64,000 nt of DNA from Alkalilimnicola sp. S0819 (GCF_009295635.1 NZ_WHIW01000007.1:1-64000), one strand, 5' to 3'; counted from the first letter of the stretch, positions 34,345 to 44,275 are shown. Notes: generated by a model not told the origin, from the sequence alone. Made by a program: numbers and translations.

Positions 34345-34664
34345 GCGCCTGGCAGATCTGGGCGATGCTGGCGCTGATCGGGGCGGGCACCTTCGCCCTG
34401 CGCCTGTCCTTCATCCACTGGTTCAGTGGTCGCGAGGTGCCGGCGCGGCTCCGGCAGGTGCTGCGTTACGTGCCCGCCGCGGTGCTGCCGGCGCTGGTGT
34501 TGCCCGCCATCGTGTACGGCGGCGACGCGCCGGGCTTCCACCTGGACAACCCGCGGCTTCTTGCCGGCGCGGTAGCGGCGCTGATCGCCTTCACTACGCG
34601 TAATCTGCTGGGCACGCTGGTGGCCGGCATGGTGTTATTGTGGCTGCTGCAGGCCTGGGCATGA
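34341..34664 (+). CDS. azlD: AzlD family branched-chain amino acid exporter, small subunit
   Basis: 107 aa, three or four hydrophobic helices. GAGTFALRLSFIHWFSG and LRYVPAAVLPALVLPAIVY are conserved AzlD elements. Overlaps azlC (ATGA) upstream and the next gene downstream (ATGA), so it is the middle gene of a coupled operon. Confidence 0.9.
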   Translation: MSAWQIWAMLALIGAGTFALRLSFIHWFSGREVPARLRQVLRYVPAAVLPALVLPAIVYGGDAPGFHLDNPRLLAGAVAALIAFTTRNLLGTLVAGMVLLWLLQAWA

Positions 34665-35095
34665 GTAAAGCAATGGAAATCGAGCACAATATCTTTCTGC
34701 ACCGCGTGCGTCTGCCGTCGGCCTCGGCACTGAGCGACGCCCTGGCGCGCCACGGGCTGGCGCTGGTCTTGCCGGCGGACTTCGACCCCGCCGCGGAGGA
34801 GCTGGAGCTGGCCGTCCAATGGCGCGCCGAGCCGGTACGGATCATGTATTACGCGAACCCGGTGGACGTGGCCGAGCTGCGTGCCGAAGGGCTGCTGCGC
34901 AAGGGTGAGGCCGGCAAGCTGGCCGATCGGGATTTCCTGCTCAGCGTGGTCAGCGATACGGAGGCCGCCCGCCCGGCCGCGCTGGCCCTGGCGGCGGTGC
35001 TCACCGAGCTGGCCGACGGCTGCCTGGCCTACGCCGGCGAACCCCCCTTCATCTTCGCCGAGCAGGCGGTGGCCTGGTGCGCGGATCGGCTCTGA
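34661..35095 (+). CDS. Unknown protein coupled to azlCD
   Basis: 144 aa from ATG 34661, overlapping the azlD stop. Begins EIEHNIFLHRVRLPSASALS, with VRIMYYANPVDVAELRAEG in the middle and AYAGEPPFIFAEQAV near the end. Acidic, soluble, alpha/beta in appearance. No family recognised. Tight coupling to azlCD suggests an accessory role or shared regulation. Confidence 0.65.
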   Translation: MSKAMEIEHNIFLHRVRLPSASALSDALARHGLALVLPADFDPAAEELELAVQWRAEPVRIMYYANPVDVAELRAEGLLRKGEAGKLADRDFLLSVVSDTEAARPAALALAAVLTELADGCLAYAGEPPFIFAEQAVAWCADRL

Positions 35096-35096
35096 C

Positions 35097-35344
35097 ATGA
35101 GCGCGACCGAGCAGGCCGGGTTCGACGATGCCGCGCGGATGCGGGTGCCTCCGCGCCACCTCGCCCTGCCATCGTCTTCGCGGATCTCGCCCACCGTATC
35201 GAGTTCGGCCCGGGTCTGGGCCGGGGGCTGCCCATGGGGCCCCGGGCGCGACAGACCCTTCTGGTGAGCCTGCCGAGCCTGCGCCGGCTGGAGCATAGCC
35301 CGCCGGGGCGCGTGCTGCAGTTCTCCGAGGTGGTGGGCGACTGA
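35097..35344 (+). pseudogene. Possible small gene broken by a frameshift
   Basis: ATG 35097 opens a frame (MSATEQAGFDDAARMRVPP) that becomes serine-rich and non-credible after about 20 codons. In the -1 frame, the protein-like sequence PAIVFADLAHRIEFGPGLG, then RQTLLVSLPSLRRLEHSPPG, runs to a stop at 35344, just ahead of the aldolase ribosome site. A single indel near 35150-35160 would join the two into about 82 residues. Either a sequencing error or a decayed gene. Confidence 0.4.
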
Positions 35345-35366
35345 GCCCAAAAACAGGGAGCGACCA

Positions 35367-36170
35367 ATGGATATACCCCAAAACCGTTTCAAGGCCGCGC
35401 TGGCCGACGGGCAGACCCTCTACGGCCTGTGGGTGGCCTTCGGCAGCGCCTATCCGGCCGAGGTCTGTGCCACCACCGGCTACGATTGGCTGCTGATCGA
35501 CGGCGAACATGCGCCGAACTCCGTGCCCTCGGTGTTGGAGCAGCTGCAGGTGGTGATGCCCTATCCGGTTTCCGCCGTGGTGCGCCCGGTCAACGGTGAC
35601 CCGGCCCTGATCAAGCAGTATCTGGACGTGGGCGCGCAGACCCTGATGGTGCCCATGGTGGATTGCGCCGAGCAGGCCGAGGCGCTGGTGCGCGCTACCC
35701 GCTACGCAACCCAGGGCGGCATACGCGGCGTGGGCGGCGGGCTGACCCGGGCCACTCGCTGGGGGGCCATTCATGATTACACCCGTCGCGCCCACGAGCA
35801 GACCTGCCTGATCGTGCAGGTGGAGTCACGCCAGGGGGCGGAGCGCATCGAAGAGATTGCCGCGGTGGACGGGGTGGACGCGGTGTTCATCGGTCCGGTG
35901 GATCTGTCCACCGACATGGGCTACCCCGACGAGCCCCATCACCCGGAGGTGCAGGCGATGATCCGGCATCTGATCGAGGTGGTGAACCGCGCCGGCAAGG
36001 CCGCCGGGATTCTCGCCCCCAATGCCGACGACGCCCGGCGTTACCGGGACTGGGGGTGTCGCTTCATCGCCGTGGGGATCGACATCAGCCTGCTGCGCCA
36101 GGGGGCGCTGGATACCCTGGCCCAGTTCAAGCCCGACGCCGAGCCGAGCCCGCCGGCGCGGGGGTATTGA
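35367..36170 (+). CDS. HpcH/HpaI-type aldolase
   Basis: 267 aa. LLIDGEHAPNSVPSVLEQL holds the catalytic and metal-binding Asp/Glu/His region. VNGDPALIKQYLDVGAQTLM, GGIRGVGGGLTRATRW and VQVESRQGAERIEEI complete the HpaI signature, with DAVFIGPVDLSTDMG carrying the second half of the metal site. The class II enzyme cleaves 4-hydroxy-2-oxo acids to pyruvate plus an aldehyde. No hpa catabolic genes lie nearby, so it may be a general 2-keto-acid aldolase. GGGAG precedes the ATG. Confidence 0.9.
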   Translation: MDIPQNRFKAALADGQTLYGLWVAFGSAYPAEVCATTGYDWLLIDGEHAPNSVPSVLEQLQVVMPYPVSAVVRPVNGDPALIKQYLDVGAQTLMVPMVDCAEQAEALVRATRYATQGGIRGVGGGLTRATRWGAIHDYTRRAHEQTCLIVQVESRQGAERIEEIAAVDGVDAVFIGPVDLSTDMGYPDEPHHPEVQAMIRHLIEVVNRAGKAAGILAPNADDARRYRDWGCRFIAVGIDISLLRQGALDTLAQFKPDAEPSPPARGY

Positions 36171-36190
36171 GCAAGTCGATAGCGGCTTTA

Positions 36191-36273
36191 TTCACCACAG
36201 AGGCACGGAGGTTCACAGAGAACACAGAGTGGAAAAAGGATCTTTCTTCGTTCTCTGTGGCCTCTGTGGTGAA
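36191..36273. repeat. 83-bp hairpin repeat of the CACAGAGG type
   Basis: TTCACCACAGAGG at 36191 and CCTCTGTGGTGAA ending at 36273 are perfectly complementary; an inner CACAGAGAA / TTCTCTGTG pair continues the stem. Repeats of this sequence are scattered through many bacterial genomes, often translated in databases as small spurious ORFs (from memory). It sits between the convergent aldolase and YbiT genes and could end transcription. Confidence 0.75.
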
Positions 36274-36284
36274 AACGCCCCGTC

Positions 36285-37877
36285 TCAGGCCGCCTGCCGC
36301 CGCTCCAGGTACTCGTCGTAGCTACCCGAGAAGTCCACCAGCCCGGAGGGGGTGAGCTCGATGATGCGGGTGGCCAGCGAGGCGACGAACTGGCGGTCGT
36401 GGCTGGCGAAGATCAGCGTGCCCGGGTAATGCTCCAGTGCCAGGTTCAGTGCCTCGATGGATTCCATGTCCAGATGGTTGGTGGGCTCATCGAGCAGCAT
36501 CACGTTGGGCTTTTGCTGCAGTAGCCGGCCGAAGATCATCCGCCCCTGCTCGCCGCCGGAGAGCACGTTCACGGGCTTTTTCAGGTCGTCGTGGGAGAAC
36601 AGCAGCCGTCCCAGGGTGGCGCGCACGATCTGGTCATCGTCGGTTTCCCCGGCATAGCGGTTCATCCAGTCAAACACGCTCATGTCCGACTCGAACTCCG
36701 CCTGATGGTCCTGGGCGTAATAGCCGAGCTGGGCGTTCTCCGCCCATTTGATGCGCCCGGCGTCGGCCTCCAGCTCGCCGAAGAGGGTGCGCAGCAAGGT
36801 GGTCTTGCCGATGCCGTTGGGGCCGATCACGGCGATGCGCTCACCGGCCTCCACCATCAGCTTCAGGTCCTGGAACAGGGGGCCTTCGTCGAAGCCCTTG
36901 GCCAGACCGTCCACTTCCAGCGCCAGCCGGTGCAGTTTCTTCTCCTGCTCGAAGCGGATGTAGGGGCTCTTGCGGCTGGAGGGCTTGATGTCGTGCAGCT
37001 CGATCTTGTCGATGAGCTTGGCCCGGGAGGTGGCCTGCTTGGCCTTGGAGGCGTTCGCGGAGAAGCGGCTGACGAAGGCCTGCAGCTCGGCGATCTGGGC
37101 CTTCTTCTTGGCGTTCTCGTGCTGCAGCCGCTCCCGCGCCTGGGTGGAGGCGGTCATGTAGTCGTCGTAGTTGCCGGGGAAGATCTTGATGTCCCCGTAG
37201 TCCACGTCGGCCATGTGGGTGCAGACACTGTTCAGGAAGTGGCGATCATGGGAGATAATCACCATGGTGCTGCTGCGCTGGTTGAGCAGGTCTTCCAGCC
37301 AGCGGATGGTGTGGATGTCCAGGTTGTTGGTGGGTTCGTCCAGCAGCAGGATATCCGGGTCGTAGAACAGCGCCTGGGCGAGCAGCACCCGCAGCTTCCA
37401 GCCCGGGGCGATGGCGCTCATGGGCGCGAAGTGCTGCTCCACCGGTATCTCCAGCCCCAGCAGCAGCTCACCGGCGCGGGCCTCGGCGGTGTAGCCGTCC
37501 AGCTCCGCGAAGGCCACCTCCAGGTCGGCCACCTTCATGCCGTCTTCCTCGCTCATCTCGGCCAGGCCATAGATGCGCTCGCGCTCGCGCTTGACCTCCC
37601 ACAGCTCCGGGTGGCCCATGAGCACGGTGTCCATCACCGTGTATTCCTCGTAGGCGAACTGGTCCTGGCGCAGCCGGCCCAGGCGCAGGCCTTGCTCGAT
37701 GCCCACCGAGCCCGCGGACGGCTCGATGTCGCCGCCCAGGATCTTCATGAAGGTGGACTTGCCGCAGCCGTTGGCGCCGATCAGGCCGTAGCGGTTGCCG
37801 CCGCCGAATTTCAGCGACACGTTCTCGAACAGCGGCGCGCCGCCGAACTGCATGGTGATATTGGATGTGGAGATCAT
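36285..37877 (-). CDS. ybiT: ABC-F family ATPase YbiT
   Basis: 530 aa from ATG 37877, the exact length of E. coli YbiT. Two ABC cassettes in one soluble chain with no membrane part: Walker [10 protein letters not shown] and GPNGIGKTT, Walker [12 protein letters not shown] and [11 protein letters not shown], signature LSGGEQGRM in the second and the diverged [16 protein letters not shown] in the first, as in YbiT. The charged linker ([20 protein letters not shown]) inserts into the ribosome in ABC-F proteins. Acts on translation. Confidence 0.93.
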   Translation of the reverse strand: MISTSNITMQFGGAPLFENVSLKFGGGNRYGLIGANGCGKSTFMKILGGDIEPSAGSVGIEQGLRLGRLRQDQFAYEEYTVMDTVLMGHPELWEVKRERERIYGLAEMSEEDGMKVADLEVAFAELDGYTAEARAGELLLGLEIPVEQHFAPMSAIAPGWKLRVLLAQALFYDPDILLLDEPTNNLDIHTIRWLEDLLNQRSSTMVIISHDRHFLNSVCTHMADVDYGDIKIFPGNYDDYMTASTQARERLQHENAKKKAQIAELQAFVSRFSANASKAKQATSRAKLIDKIELHDIKPSSRKSPYIRFEQEKKLHRLALEVDGLAKGFDEGPLFQDLKLMVEAGERIAVIGPNGIGKTTLLRTLFGELEADAGRIKWAENAQLGYYAQDHQAEFESDMSVFDWMNRYAGETDDDQIVRATLGRLLFSHDDLKKPVNVLSGGEQGRMIFGRLLQQKPNVMLLDEPTNHLDMESIEALNLALEHYPGTLIFASHDRQFVASLATRIIELTPSGLVDFSGSYDEYLERRQAA

Positions 37878-37981
37878 GGGGTACCGGAGGGTTGGGAAGT
37901 GGCGAGCGAGTGGAGGGCGGGCATTGTACACCCTTGCACGCCGCAGAACAGTGTGAACCGGTGCCGCCCGCGGCGCGGGTT

Positions 37982-39043
37982 TCAGCTCACCGTGGGTCCG
38001 GTGTCGACGGCTTGCTCGAAGATCACCAGATGGTCCAGCTCGGCGCGAATGCCGATGGCCTCGTCGGGCTTGTGGTCGTGGTGGCTGTCCGCCTGGCACA
38101 GCACCCGCCGGCCGCTGGCCAGCGCCACGGTGTAGAGGAAATGCCCGCCGCGAAAGCTGCGCTCGACGATGCGGGCCTTCAGCGGGCTCTTGTCGTCATG
38201 CAGTAGATCGTCGGGGCGCAGCAGGATGTCCACCAGGGTGTTGGGCGGCGGGCGCAGTGCCTCGTCGCTTTCCATCACCCCGAGCTCGGTTCGTACCCGG
38301 CGGCTGTCCAGCACCGTGCCCGGCAGCATCACCCCTTCGCCGACGAAGTCGGCGACGAAGCGGGTGGCCGGCTCGTGGTAGAGCCGGTAGGCGCTGTCCC
38401 ATTGTTCCAGGGCGCCATCGCGCATCACGCCGATCTGATCGGCCATGGCGAAGGCCTCGTTCTGGTCGTGGGTGACCAGCAGCGCGGTGATGCCGTCCTC
38501 GCGAAAGATCCGCCGCAGCTCGCGCGGGAGCTGCGCACGCAGGTCCGGGTCCAGGCTGGAGAAGGGCTCGTCGAGCAGCAGCAGCTTGGGCTTGGGCGCC
38601 ATGGCCCGGGCGATGGCCACCCGCTGCTGCTGGCCGCCGGACAGTTCATGGGGGTAGGCGCCGCCCAGCTGGTGCAAGCCGATCAGCTCCAGCAGTTCGG
38701 CCACGCGCCGGTGGCGCTCCGCGCCGCGTTGGCCGCTCAGGCCGAAGGCGATGTTCTCGGCCACGGTGAGGTGCGGAAACAAAGCCAGGTCCTGGAACAC
38801 CATGCCCACGCCGCGCCGCTCCGGCGGTACCACGCAGGCCGCGTCGCTGACCTTCTTGCCGGCGAGCCGGATCTCGCCCGCCGCCGGCCGCTGGAAACCC
38901 GCCACCGTCCGCAGCAGCGTGGTCTTGCCGCAGCCGCTGGGGCCGAGCAGGCAGCCGATCAGTCCCGCCGGCAGACGGAAGCTGACGTCCACCACCGCGG
39001 GGTATTGGTCGTAGGCGACGGTGAGGTCTTGCAGTTCAAGCAT
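37982..39043 (-). CDS. fbpC: Ferric iron ABC transporter ATP-binding protein
   Basis: 353 aa. Walker [10 protein letters not shown], signature [15 protein letters not shown], Walker [14 protein letters not shown]-loop THDQNEA, and a C-terminal TOBE-type regulatory domain (from about 240: [17 protein letters not shown]). It follows fbpB with an 8-bp overlap and completes the importer. FbpC is the family best fit given its partners; the general MalK/PotA-like fold is shared by other importers. Confidence 0.9.
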   Translation of the reverse strand: MLELQDLTVAYDQYPAVVDVSFRLPAGLIGCLLGPSGCGKTTLLRTVAGFQRPAAGEIRLAGKKVSDAACVVPPERRGVGMVFQDLALFPHLTVAENIAFGLSGQRGAERHRRVAELLELIGLHQLGGAYPHELSGGQQQRVAIARAMAPKPKLLLLDEPFSSLDPDLRAQLPRELRRIFREDGITALLVTHDQNEAFAMADQIGVMRDGALEQWDSAYRLYHEPATRFVADFVGEGVMLPGTVLDSRRVRTELGVMESDEALRPPPNTLVDILLRPDDLLHDDKSPLKARIVERSFRGGHFLYTVALASGRRVLCQADSHHDHKPDEAIGIRAELDHLVIFEQAVDTGPTVS

Positions 39044-40724
39044 GGGTGCCGGGGCGCGCGCGGTTGATGGAACGGCTCAGCAGTATAACCGGGGCGAGCC
39101 CGCACAGGGCGATGGCGAGCGCCGAGGGGGCGGCGGCGGCCAGTTGCTCGTCGGAGGCGAGTTCGAAGGCGCGCACCGCCAGGGTGTTGAAATCGAAGGG
39201 GCGCAGGATGAGGGTGGCGGGCAGCTCCTTCATCACGTCCACGAACACCAGCAGCGCCGCGGTGAGCAGGCTGGAGCGCATGATGGGCATGTGCACCCGG
39301 CGCAATACCTGGCCCGGCGGAGAGCCCAGCGAGCGAGCCGTGTCGTCGATGCTGGTGCCGATCTTGGCCAGCCCTGCCTCCACGGTCTGCAGCGACACCG
39401 ACAGAAAACGCACCAGATAGGCGAACACCAGCGCCACCAGGGTGCCGCTCAGCAGCAGGCCGGTGGAGAGGCCGAAGGTCGTCCGCATCCAGCCATCCAG
39501 GGTGTTGTCCAGCCAGGCCAGGGGGATGATCACCCCCACGGCGATGACGGTACCGGGTATGGCGTAGCCCAGGCCGGCAGTGCGTACTGCGCCGCGCACC
39601 CAGCGCGTGCCGCGCAGGCGTCGCCCATAGGCGAGCACGCCGGCGAGCAGCACCGCGATGGCAGCGGTGACGGCGGCCAGGCTCAAGCTGTGCAGCACCA
39701 GCCGTGGAAAGTCGAGCCCAAGCTGGGTGGGCGCGGTCTGCAGCGACCAGGCGAGCAGTTGCAGTGCGGGCAGGGCAAAGCCCAGGGCCACGGGCGCGGC
39801 GCAGGCGAGGAGCGCCAGCCATGCTCGGGCGCCGCGCAGGCGGTAGGCGGGGATCGGTTGGTAGCGACCGGTGGTGTGGTGGTATTGGCGCTGACGGCGG
39901 GACCAGCGCTCCAGCAGGATCAGCAGCATGACCACGCCGAGCAGGGTGGCCGCCAGCTGCGCGGCCGCCGCCGGTTCTCCCATGCCGAACCAGGTGCGGA
40001 AAATGCCGGTGGTGAAGGTGTTTACCCCGAAATACGCCACGGTACCGTAGTCGGCCAGGGTCTCCATCAGCACCAGGGAGAGCCCGGTGACGATGGCCGG
40101 GCGGGCCAGCGGCAGCGCTATGCGGCGGAATACCCGCCAGGGGCTCAGCCCCAGGGTGCGCCCGACGTCCAGCGCGCAGATGGATTGCTCCAGGAAGGCG
40201 GTGCGGGCGAGCAGGTACACATACGGGTAAAGCACCAGGGTGAGCATCAGGGCCGCTCCGGGCAGGGAGCGGATCGCGGGGAACCAATACTCTCCCCAGG
40301 ACCAGCCGAACAGCGCGCGCAGCCCGCTTTGCACGGGGCCGGCGAAATCCAGCAGCCCGGTGTAGGTGTAGGCGATGATGTAAGCCGGCATGGCCAGGGG
40401 CAGCAGCAGCAGCCAGATCATATGGCGCCGCCCGGGGAAGTCGCACATGGTGGTCAGCCAGGCGCAGCCGGTGCCGATTGCCAGGGTGCCGCTGCCCACC
40501 CCCAGGGCGAGCCACAGGGTGTTCTGCAGGTAGTCCGGCAGCACGGTACGGCTCAGATGCGCCCAGACCTCCGTGGAGCCGAGGAAGGTATAGCCGGCGA
40601 TCACCAGCACGGGCAGGGCGAGCAGGGCGGCGATCAGGAATACGCCCATGCTCCAGCCGTCCAGGCGCCGGCGCGCCTGGACGGGCGCGCAGCGCAGGGT
40701 ATCGGGGGTGGCGATGGTGGGCAT
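39036..40724 (-). CDS. fbpB: Ferric iron ABC transporter permease (duplicated)
   Basis: 562 aa with about 12 helices, made of two fused permease halves. Each half has an EAA-type loop: GRTLGLSPWRVFRRIALPLA in the first, ARSLGSPPGQVLRRVHMPIM in the second. This arrangement is typical of FbpB/SfuB. It begins 19 bp after the fbpA stop and overlaps fbpC. Confidence 0.92.
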   Translation of the reverse strand: MPTIATPDTLRCAPVQARRRLDGWSMGVFLIAALLALPVLVIAGYTFLGSTEVWAHLSRTVLPDYLQNTLWLALGVGSGTLAIGTGCAWLTTMCDFPGRRHMIWLLLLPLAMPAYIIAYTYTGLLDFAGPVQSGLRALFGWSWGEYWFPAIRSLPGAALMLTLVLYPYVYLLARTAFLEQSICALDVGRTLGLSPWRVFRRIALPLARPAIVTGLSLVLMETLADYGTVAYFGVNTFTTGIFRTWFGMGEPAAAAQLAATLLGVVMLLILLERWSRRQRQYHHTTGRYQPIPAYRLRGARAWLALLACAAPVALGFALPALQLLAWSLQTAPTQLGLDFPRLVLHSLSLAAVTAAIAVLLAGVLAYGRRLRGTRWVRGAVRTAGLGYAIPGTVIAVGVIIPLAWLDNTLDGWMRTTFGLSTGLLLSGTLVALVFAYLVRFLSVSLQTVEAGLAKIGTSIDDTARSLGSPPGQVLRRVHMPIMRSSLLTAALLVFVDVMKELPATLILRPFDFNTLAVRAFELASDEQLAAAAPSALAIALCGLAPVILLSRSINRARPGTHA

Positions 40725-40743
40725 GGCGGGGCGGGGCTGCCGA

Positions 40744-41766
40744 CTAGCGCCAGCCGGCCCGGTCCATCAGGCGCACGGCCTCGGCGTTGTGCTCGCCCAA
40801 CAGGCCCAGGTTCAGCTCATCGGCCTTGAACTCGCCCCAGGTCTGGAGCATTTCGCTGCGCTCGGCCCGCGGGTTCACCGGGTATTCGCTGTTGACCTCG
40901 GCGTACCAGCGTTGGGCTTCCAGGCCGGCCAGGTATTCGAGCAGTTTCACCGCGTTGTCCGGATTCCGGGCGTGGCGGGTCACACCGGCGCCGCTGACGT
41001 TCACGTGAACGCCGCGGCCCGCCTGATCCGGCCAAACGATGGCCACGTGCTCGGCGATCTCGCGCTGGGCCGGGTCCTGCAGCATCTTGCCGTAATAGTA
41101 GGTATTGGCGACGGCGATATCGCACTGACCCGCGGCCACGGCCTTCAACTGATCCCGGTCGCCACCCTGGGGGGGGCGGGCCATGTTGCTCACCAGCCCC
41201 CGGGCCCAGCTTTCGGTCTGCTCCACTCCCTGGTGGGCGATCATGGCGGCGACCAGGGACTGGTTGTAGATGTTGCTGGAGGAGCGGATGCAGATGCGGC
41301 CTTTCCAGCGGGGATCGGCCAGATCGGCGTAGCTGTCGATGGCGCCTTCCGGCACCCGGTCCCTGGCGCGGAAGATCACCCGGGCGCGCTGGGAGAGGCC
41401 GTACCACTGGCCGTCCGGGTCGCGGTAGGTGGCGGGCAGGCGCTCATTCAGCACCTTGGATTCGATGCTGCGCAGCACGCCGGCCTCTTTCGCCCGGTGC
41501 AGATTGCCTGCGTCCACGGTAAGCAGCAGATCGGCCGGGGTGTTGCGGCCCTCGTTCTGCAGGCGGGTGAGCAAGGCGCCGGCGCCGGCGCTCAGCAGGC
41601 GTACCTGGATGCCGGTCTGCTCGGTGAAGCGATCTAGCGCCGGGCGGATCAGCACTTCCTGGCGCGAGGAGTAGACATTGACCTGCTCGGCGGCCTGTGC
41701 CGGTACCAGAACGGCGGTGGCGGCCGCGGCGGCTAGCCCGAGGATGCGCAGCAATGCGGTTCGCAT
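40744..41766 (-). CDS. fbpA: Periplasmic ferric iron-binding protein
   Basis: 340 aa from ATG 41766 with GGGAG upstream. Signal peptide MRTALLRILGLAAAAATAVL ending near PAQAAE. Begins QVNVYSSRQEVLIRPALDRF, the FbpA start motif. Iron-ligand tyrosines are in ANTYYYGKML. DLLLTVDAGNLHRAKEAGVL is also typical. It delivers Fe(III) stripped of siderophore or citrate to FbpBC. A partial Fur-like half-site lies upstream. Confidence 0.93.
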   Translation of the reverse strand: MRTALLRILGLAAAAATAVLVPAQAAEQVNVYSSRQEVLIRPALDRFTEQTGIQVRLLSAGAGALLTRLQNEGRNTPADLLLTVDAGNLHRAKEAGVLRSIESKVLNERLPATYRDPDGQWYGLSQRARVIFRARDRVPEGAIDSYADLADPRWKGRICIRSSSNIYNQSLVAAMIAHQGVEQTESWARGLVSNMARPPQGGDRDQLKAVAAGQCDIAVANTYYYGKMLQDPAQREIAEHVAIVWPDQAGRGVHVNVSGAGVTRHARNPDNAVKLLEYLAGLEAQRWYAEVNSEYPVNPRAERSEMLQTWGEFKADELNLGLLGEHNAEAVRLMDRAGWR

Positions 41767-41789
41767 GTTCACTCCCAAGTGCAAAAGCA

Positions 41790-41808
41790 TACGGTAATGA
41801 GAATAGGT
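41790..41808 (-). promoter_or_regulatory. Possible Fur box ahead of fbpABC
   Basis: The plus strand reads GGTAATGAGAAT, 10 of 12 matches to the first part of GATAATGATAATCATTATC. The second half of the dyad is poor. The location, 25-45 bp before the fbpA ATG, suits a Fur operator overlapping the promoter. Confidence 0.35.
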
Positions 41809-41889
41809 CGCATCTTAGGGGCGAGGTCGCGCCCCGTCAATCGCCACGCGTTGTGCAGGGGCGGGCCGGAAAGTCACCGGGGGAGGGAA

Positions 41890-42402
41890 TCAGGGCTTCG
41901 CCATAGCGCCGCGCAACAGGCGGAACAGCTCCCTGGCTGCCTTGGGCGGCTTGCTCGCGGCCTGTTCCCGGCGGGCGTTGCGGATGAGCTGGCGCAGGGG
42001 CTGGGGGTCGGCGTCCGGGTACTCCCGCAGCCATTCGCTCAGCGCCTGGTCGCCTTCCGCCAGCAGCCGGGCTCGCCAGTGCTCGGCGCGTTGTTGCTGT
42101 GCGCGAGCGGCCGCCGAGCTCTGGTCCAGCTGATCCAGCGCGGCCTTGACCGGCTCGGGGTCGGTGGCCCGCATCAGCTTGGCCACCCGTTGCAGTTGCC
42201 GGCGGCGCGCTCCGTGGGACTTGATACGCGTGGCGTCCTCCACGGCGGCGCGCAGATCGTCCGGCAGGGGGACCTGGCGCAGCTGCTCGGCGGACAGGGC
42301 CACCAGTTCCGCGCCCAGATCCCGCAGGGCATGCGCCTCGCGCTTGCGCTGGCTGCGGCTGGTGCGTTCCGGCAGGTCGTCATCGTAAACGTCGTCGTTC
42401 AT
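41890..42402 (-). CDS. darP: Ribosome-associated protein DarP (YjgA, DUF615)
   Basis: 170 aa from ATG 42402; a longer frame lacks conserved sequence upstream. PERTSRSQRKREAHALRDLG is the hallmark start; LVALSAEQLRQVPLPDDLR and IKSHGARRRQLQRVAKLMR continue the family pattern. E. coli YjgA binds late 50S assembly intermediates. The 300 bp upstream (42403-42699) contain only a weak hairpin (AAGTGCCG / CGGCACCTT near 42457) and no credible gene. Confidence 0.92.
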   Translation of the reverse strand: MNDDVYDDDLPERTSRSQRKREAHALRDLGAELVALSAEQLRQVPLPDDLRAAVEDATRIKSHGARRRQLQRVAKLMRATDPEPVKAALDQLDQSSAAARAQQQRAEHWRARLLAEGDQALSEWLREYPDADPQPLRQLIRNARREQAASKPPKAARELFRLLRGAMAKP

Positions 42403-42699
42403 GGGCGCAGAATAACCGATTGCCGGGCTTGAAGGCGCGCCCGCAAACCCCCAAAGTGCCGGAAGGGTCGGCACCTTGGCCGGTTTATTGGGGCTTTCTC
42501 GGGCTTCCGCGGGGAATAGGGAGCCGTTTCATGAACGCGTTTTTGTGGGTCGTGCCGGCCCCGGTGCTGCTTGCGCCCACCGTACCGGCCCACATCGGGC
42601 TGCGAACCCGCCAGGCGGTCAGAGTGCCCAGGGGCATGGCTGAGTGTTTCCCTAATTGATCGAACGCCGTCGTGGCGAGTACGGACGGGGGTAGGTACC

Positions 42700-43275
42700 A
42701 TGAGCGCCTTTGCCGCAACTGCCGGGTTCACTGCTATGTCTCCCAGCCTGCGTCGGGCCGAGTTGTACGACGTGCCGGTCCTGCACGCCATGGCGGGCCG
42801 CTTCCTGCTCAACCGCTTGAGCCCCGCCGCCATCGAGCGCCACGGCTTTCTGGTCTCTCACCTGGGCACCGAGGGTTATCGGCAGTGGCTGGATCGGGCC
42901 GAGTACTTCCTGGTGCTGGAGGAAGAGCAGGGCCTGGCTGCTTTCGTGCTGGCTTATTCCCGCGATCAGGTGGATGCGACCGATCCGCTGGGTGCGCGGC
43001 TGTTGGCGCGCCACAGCGAGCCTTTCGTGCTGATCGACCAGGTTTGCGTGCTGCCCGAGCGCAGCGGCAAGGGCTTTGCCGGTCAGCTCTACCAGCGGGT
43101 GCGCGAGGCGAGCGGCGGCCAGGCGCAGATCGCGGTGCTGGTGCTCGAGCCCTACAACGGTCCTTCCGTGCGCTTTCACCAGCGCCTGGGCTTCAGCGAG
43201 CAGTTCACCTACACCGGCGAGGACGGCATGCTGCGGGGCGTGTTCCTCAGGGATGCGGTCGCCGCCGCCGGGTAA
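42700..43275 (+). CDS. GNAT family N-acetyltransferase
   Basis: 191 aa from ATG 42700. FVLIDQVCVLPERSGKGFAG is the acetyl-CoA pyrophosphate loop region (a variant of the Q/RxxGxG/A motif), then LVLEPYNGPSVRFHQRLGF is motif B. Acceptor unknown. Immediately precedes tag (6 bp gap), so probably the first gene of a GNAT - tag - yaiI operon. Confidence 0.82.
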   Translation: MSAFAATAGFTAMSPSLRRAELYDVPVLHAMAGRFLLNRLSPAAIERHGFLVSHLGTEGYRQWLDRAEYFLVLEEEQGLAAFVLAYSRDQVDATDPLGARLLARHSEPFVLIDQVCVLPERSGKGFAGQLYQRVREASGGQAQIAVLVLEPYNGPSVRFHQRLGFSEQFTYTGEDGMLRGVFLRDAVAAAG

Positions 43276-43281
43276 GCCTTT

Positions 43282-43818
43282 TTGAGTGACTACTGTCTGA
43301 GCGCGCCGGGGCACCCCTGGCACGGCCCCTACCACGACACGGAGTATGGCTTCCCGCTGCGCGGTGACGCCGAACTGTTCGAGCGTCTGGTGCTGGAGAT
43401 CAACCAGGCCGGACTCTCCTGGCTGACGGTGCTGAAAAAACGCGCCGCCTTCCGGGAGGCCTACGCCGGTTTCGACCCCGAGCGGGTGGCTCGCTTCGAT
43501 GAGCGGGACAGGGCGCGCTTGCTGGCGGACGCGGGCATCATCCGCAACCGCTTGAAAGTGGAGGCGGCCATCCATAATGCCTCCGTGGTATTGGGGCTGC
43601 GCGAGCACCACGGCAGCTTCGCCGCCTGGTTGGATCAGCACCACCCCCTGAGCCCCGCTGAGTGGGTGCGCCTGTTCCGTCACACCTTTCGTTTCACCGG
43701 TGTGCAGATCACCGGGGAGTTTCTGATGAGTACCGGGTACCTGCCGGGGGCGCACCGGGAGGATTGTCCGGTGCAGGCGCGGCTGCGAGCCCTGAGCCCG
43801 CCCTGGATGGAGGCTTGA
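43282..43818 (+). CDS. tag: DNA-3-methyladenine glycosylase I
   Basis: 178 aa from a TTG at 43282; no ATG or GTG suits the frame. [20 protein letters not shown] gives the zinc His, [17 protein letters not shown] the catalytic Glu and signature, and [18 protein letters not shown] the helix-hairpin region. Cys4 near the start and CPVQ near the end match the zinc cysteines only partly (usual C-terminal ligands are His and Cys), so zinc binding may be incomplete. Excises 3-methyladenine; a functional partner of alkB elsewhere in the window. Confidence 0.9.
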   Translation: MSDYCLSAPGHPWHGPYHDTEYGFPLRGDAELFERLVLEINQAGLSWLTVLKKRAAFREAYAGFDPERVARFDERDRARLLADAGIIRNRLKVEAAIHNASVVLGLREHHGSFAAWLDQHHPLSPAEWVRLFRHTFRFTGVQITGEFLMSTGYLPGAHREDCPVQARLRALSPPWMEA

Positions 43819-43819
43819 G

Positions 43820-44275
43820 ATGCGGATCTGGGTGGATGCCGACGCCTGTCCGGTGCCGATCAAGGAAATCCTCTACCGTGCCGCCGAGCGCAAGGGCCTG
43901 CCGCTGACCCTGGTGGCCAATCACCCCCTGCGGGTGCCGCCTTCGCGTTGGATAAGGGCGGTGCAGGTGCCGGCGGGCTTCGATGTGGCCGATAACGAGA
44001 TCGTGCGCCAGCTCAGCCCCGGAGATCTGGTGGTGACCCAGGACATCCCGCTGGCCGCCGAGGTGCTCGCGGCCGGTGGGCAGGCGCTGAATCCGCGTGG
44101 CGAGCTCTATACCGAGGCGAATATCGGCCAGCGCCTGGCAATGCGGGATTTCATGGAGCAGATGCGCGATGCGGGCCTCGCCGGGGGCGGGCCGGCCGCC
44201 CTCAGCCAGGCCGATCGCAAGGTTTTCGCCCGGCAGCTCGATAGCCTGCTGGCGCGCGTCCAGAGCGCCGGTTAG
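43820..44275 (+). CDS. yaiI: UPF0178 (DUF188) family protein YaiI
   Basis: 151 aa. It starts [20 protein letters not shown], then [40 protein letters not shown] and [20 protein letters not shown], all diagnostic. The fold is PIN-like, but no function is proven. One base separates it from the tag stop; its end overlaps the opposite-strand gene by 4 bp. Confidence 0.92.
   Translation: MRIWVDADACPVPIKEILYRAAERKGLPLTLVANHPLRVPPSRWIRAVQVPAGFDVADNEIVRQLSPGDLVVTQDIPLAAEVLAAGGQALNPRGELYTEANIGQRLAMRDFMEQMRDAGLAGGGPAALSQADRKVFARQLDSLLARVQSAG

Noticed and set aside
42420-42659. 79-codon ORF ahead of the GNAT gene
   Set aside because: No ribosome site and no protein-like pattern apart from a short hydrophobic run.
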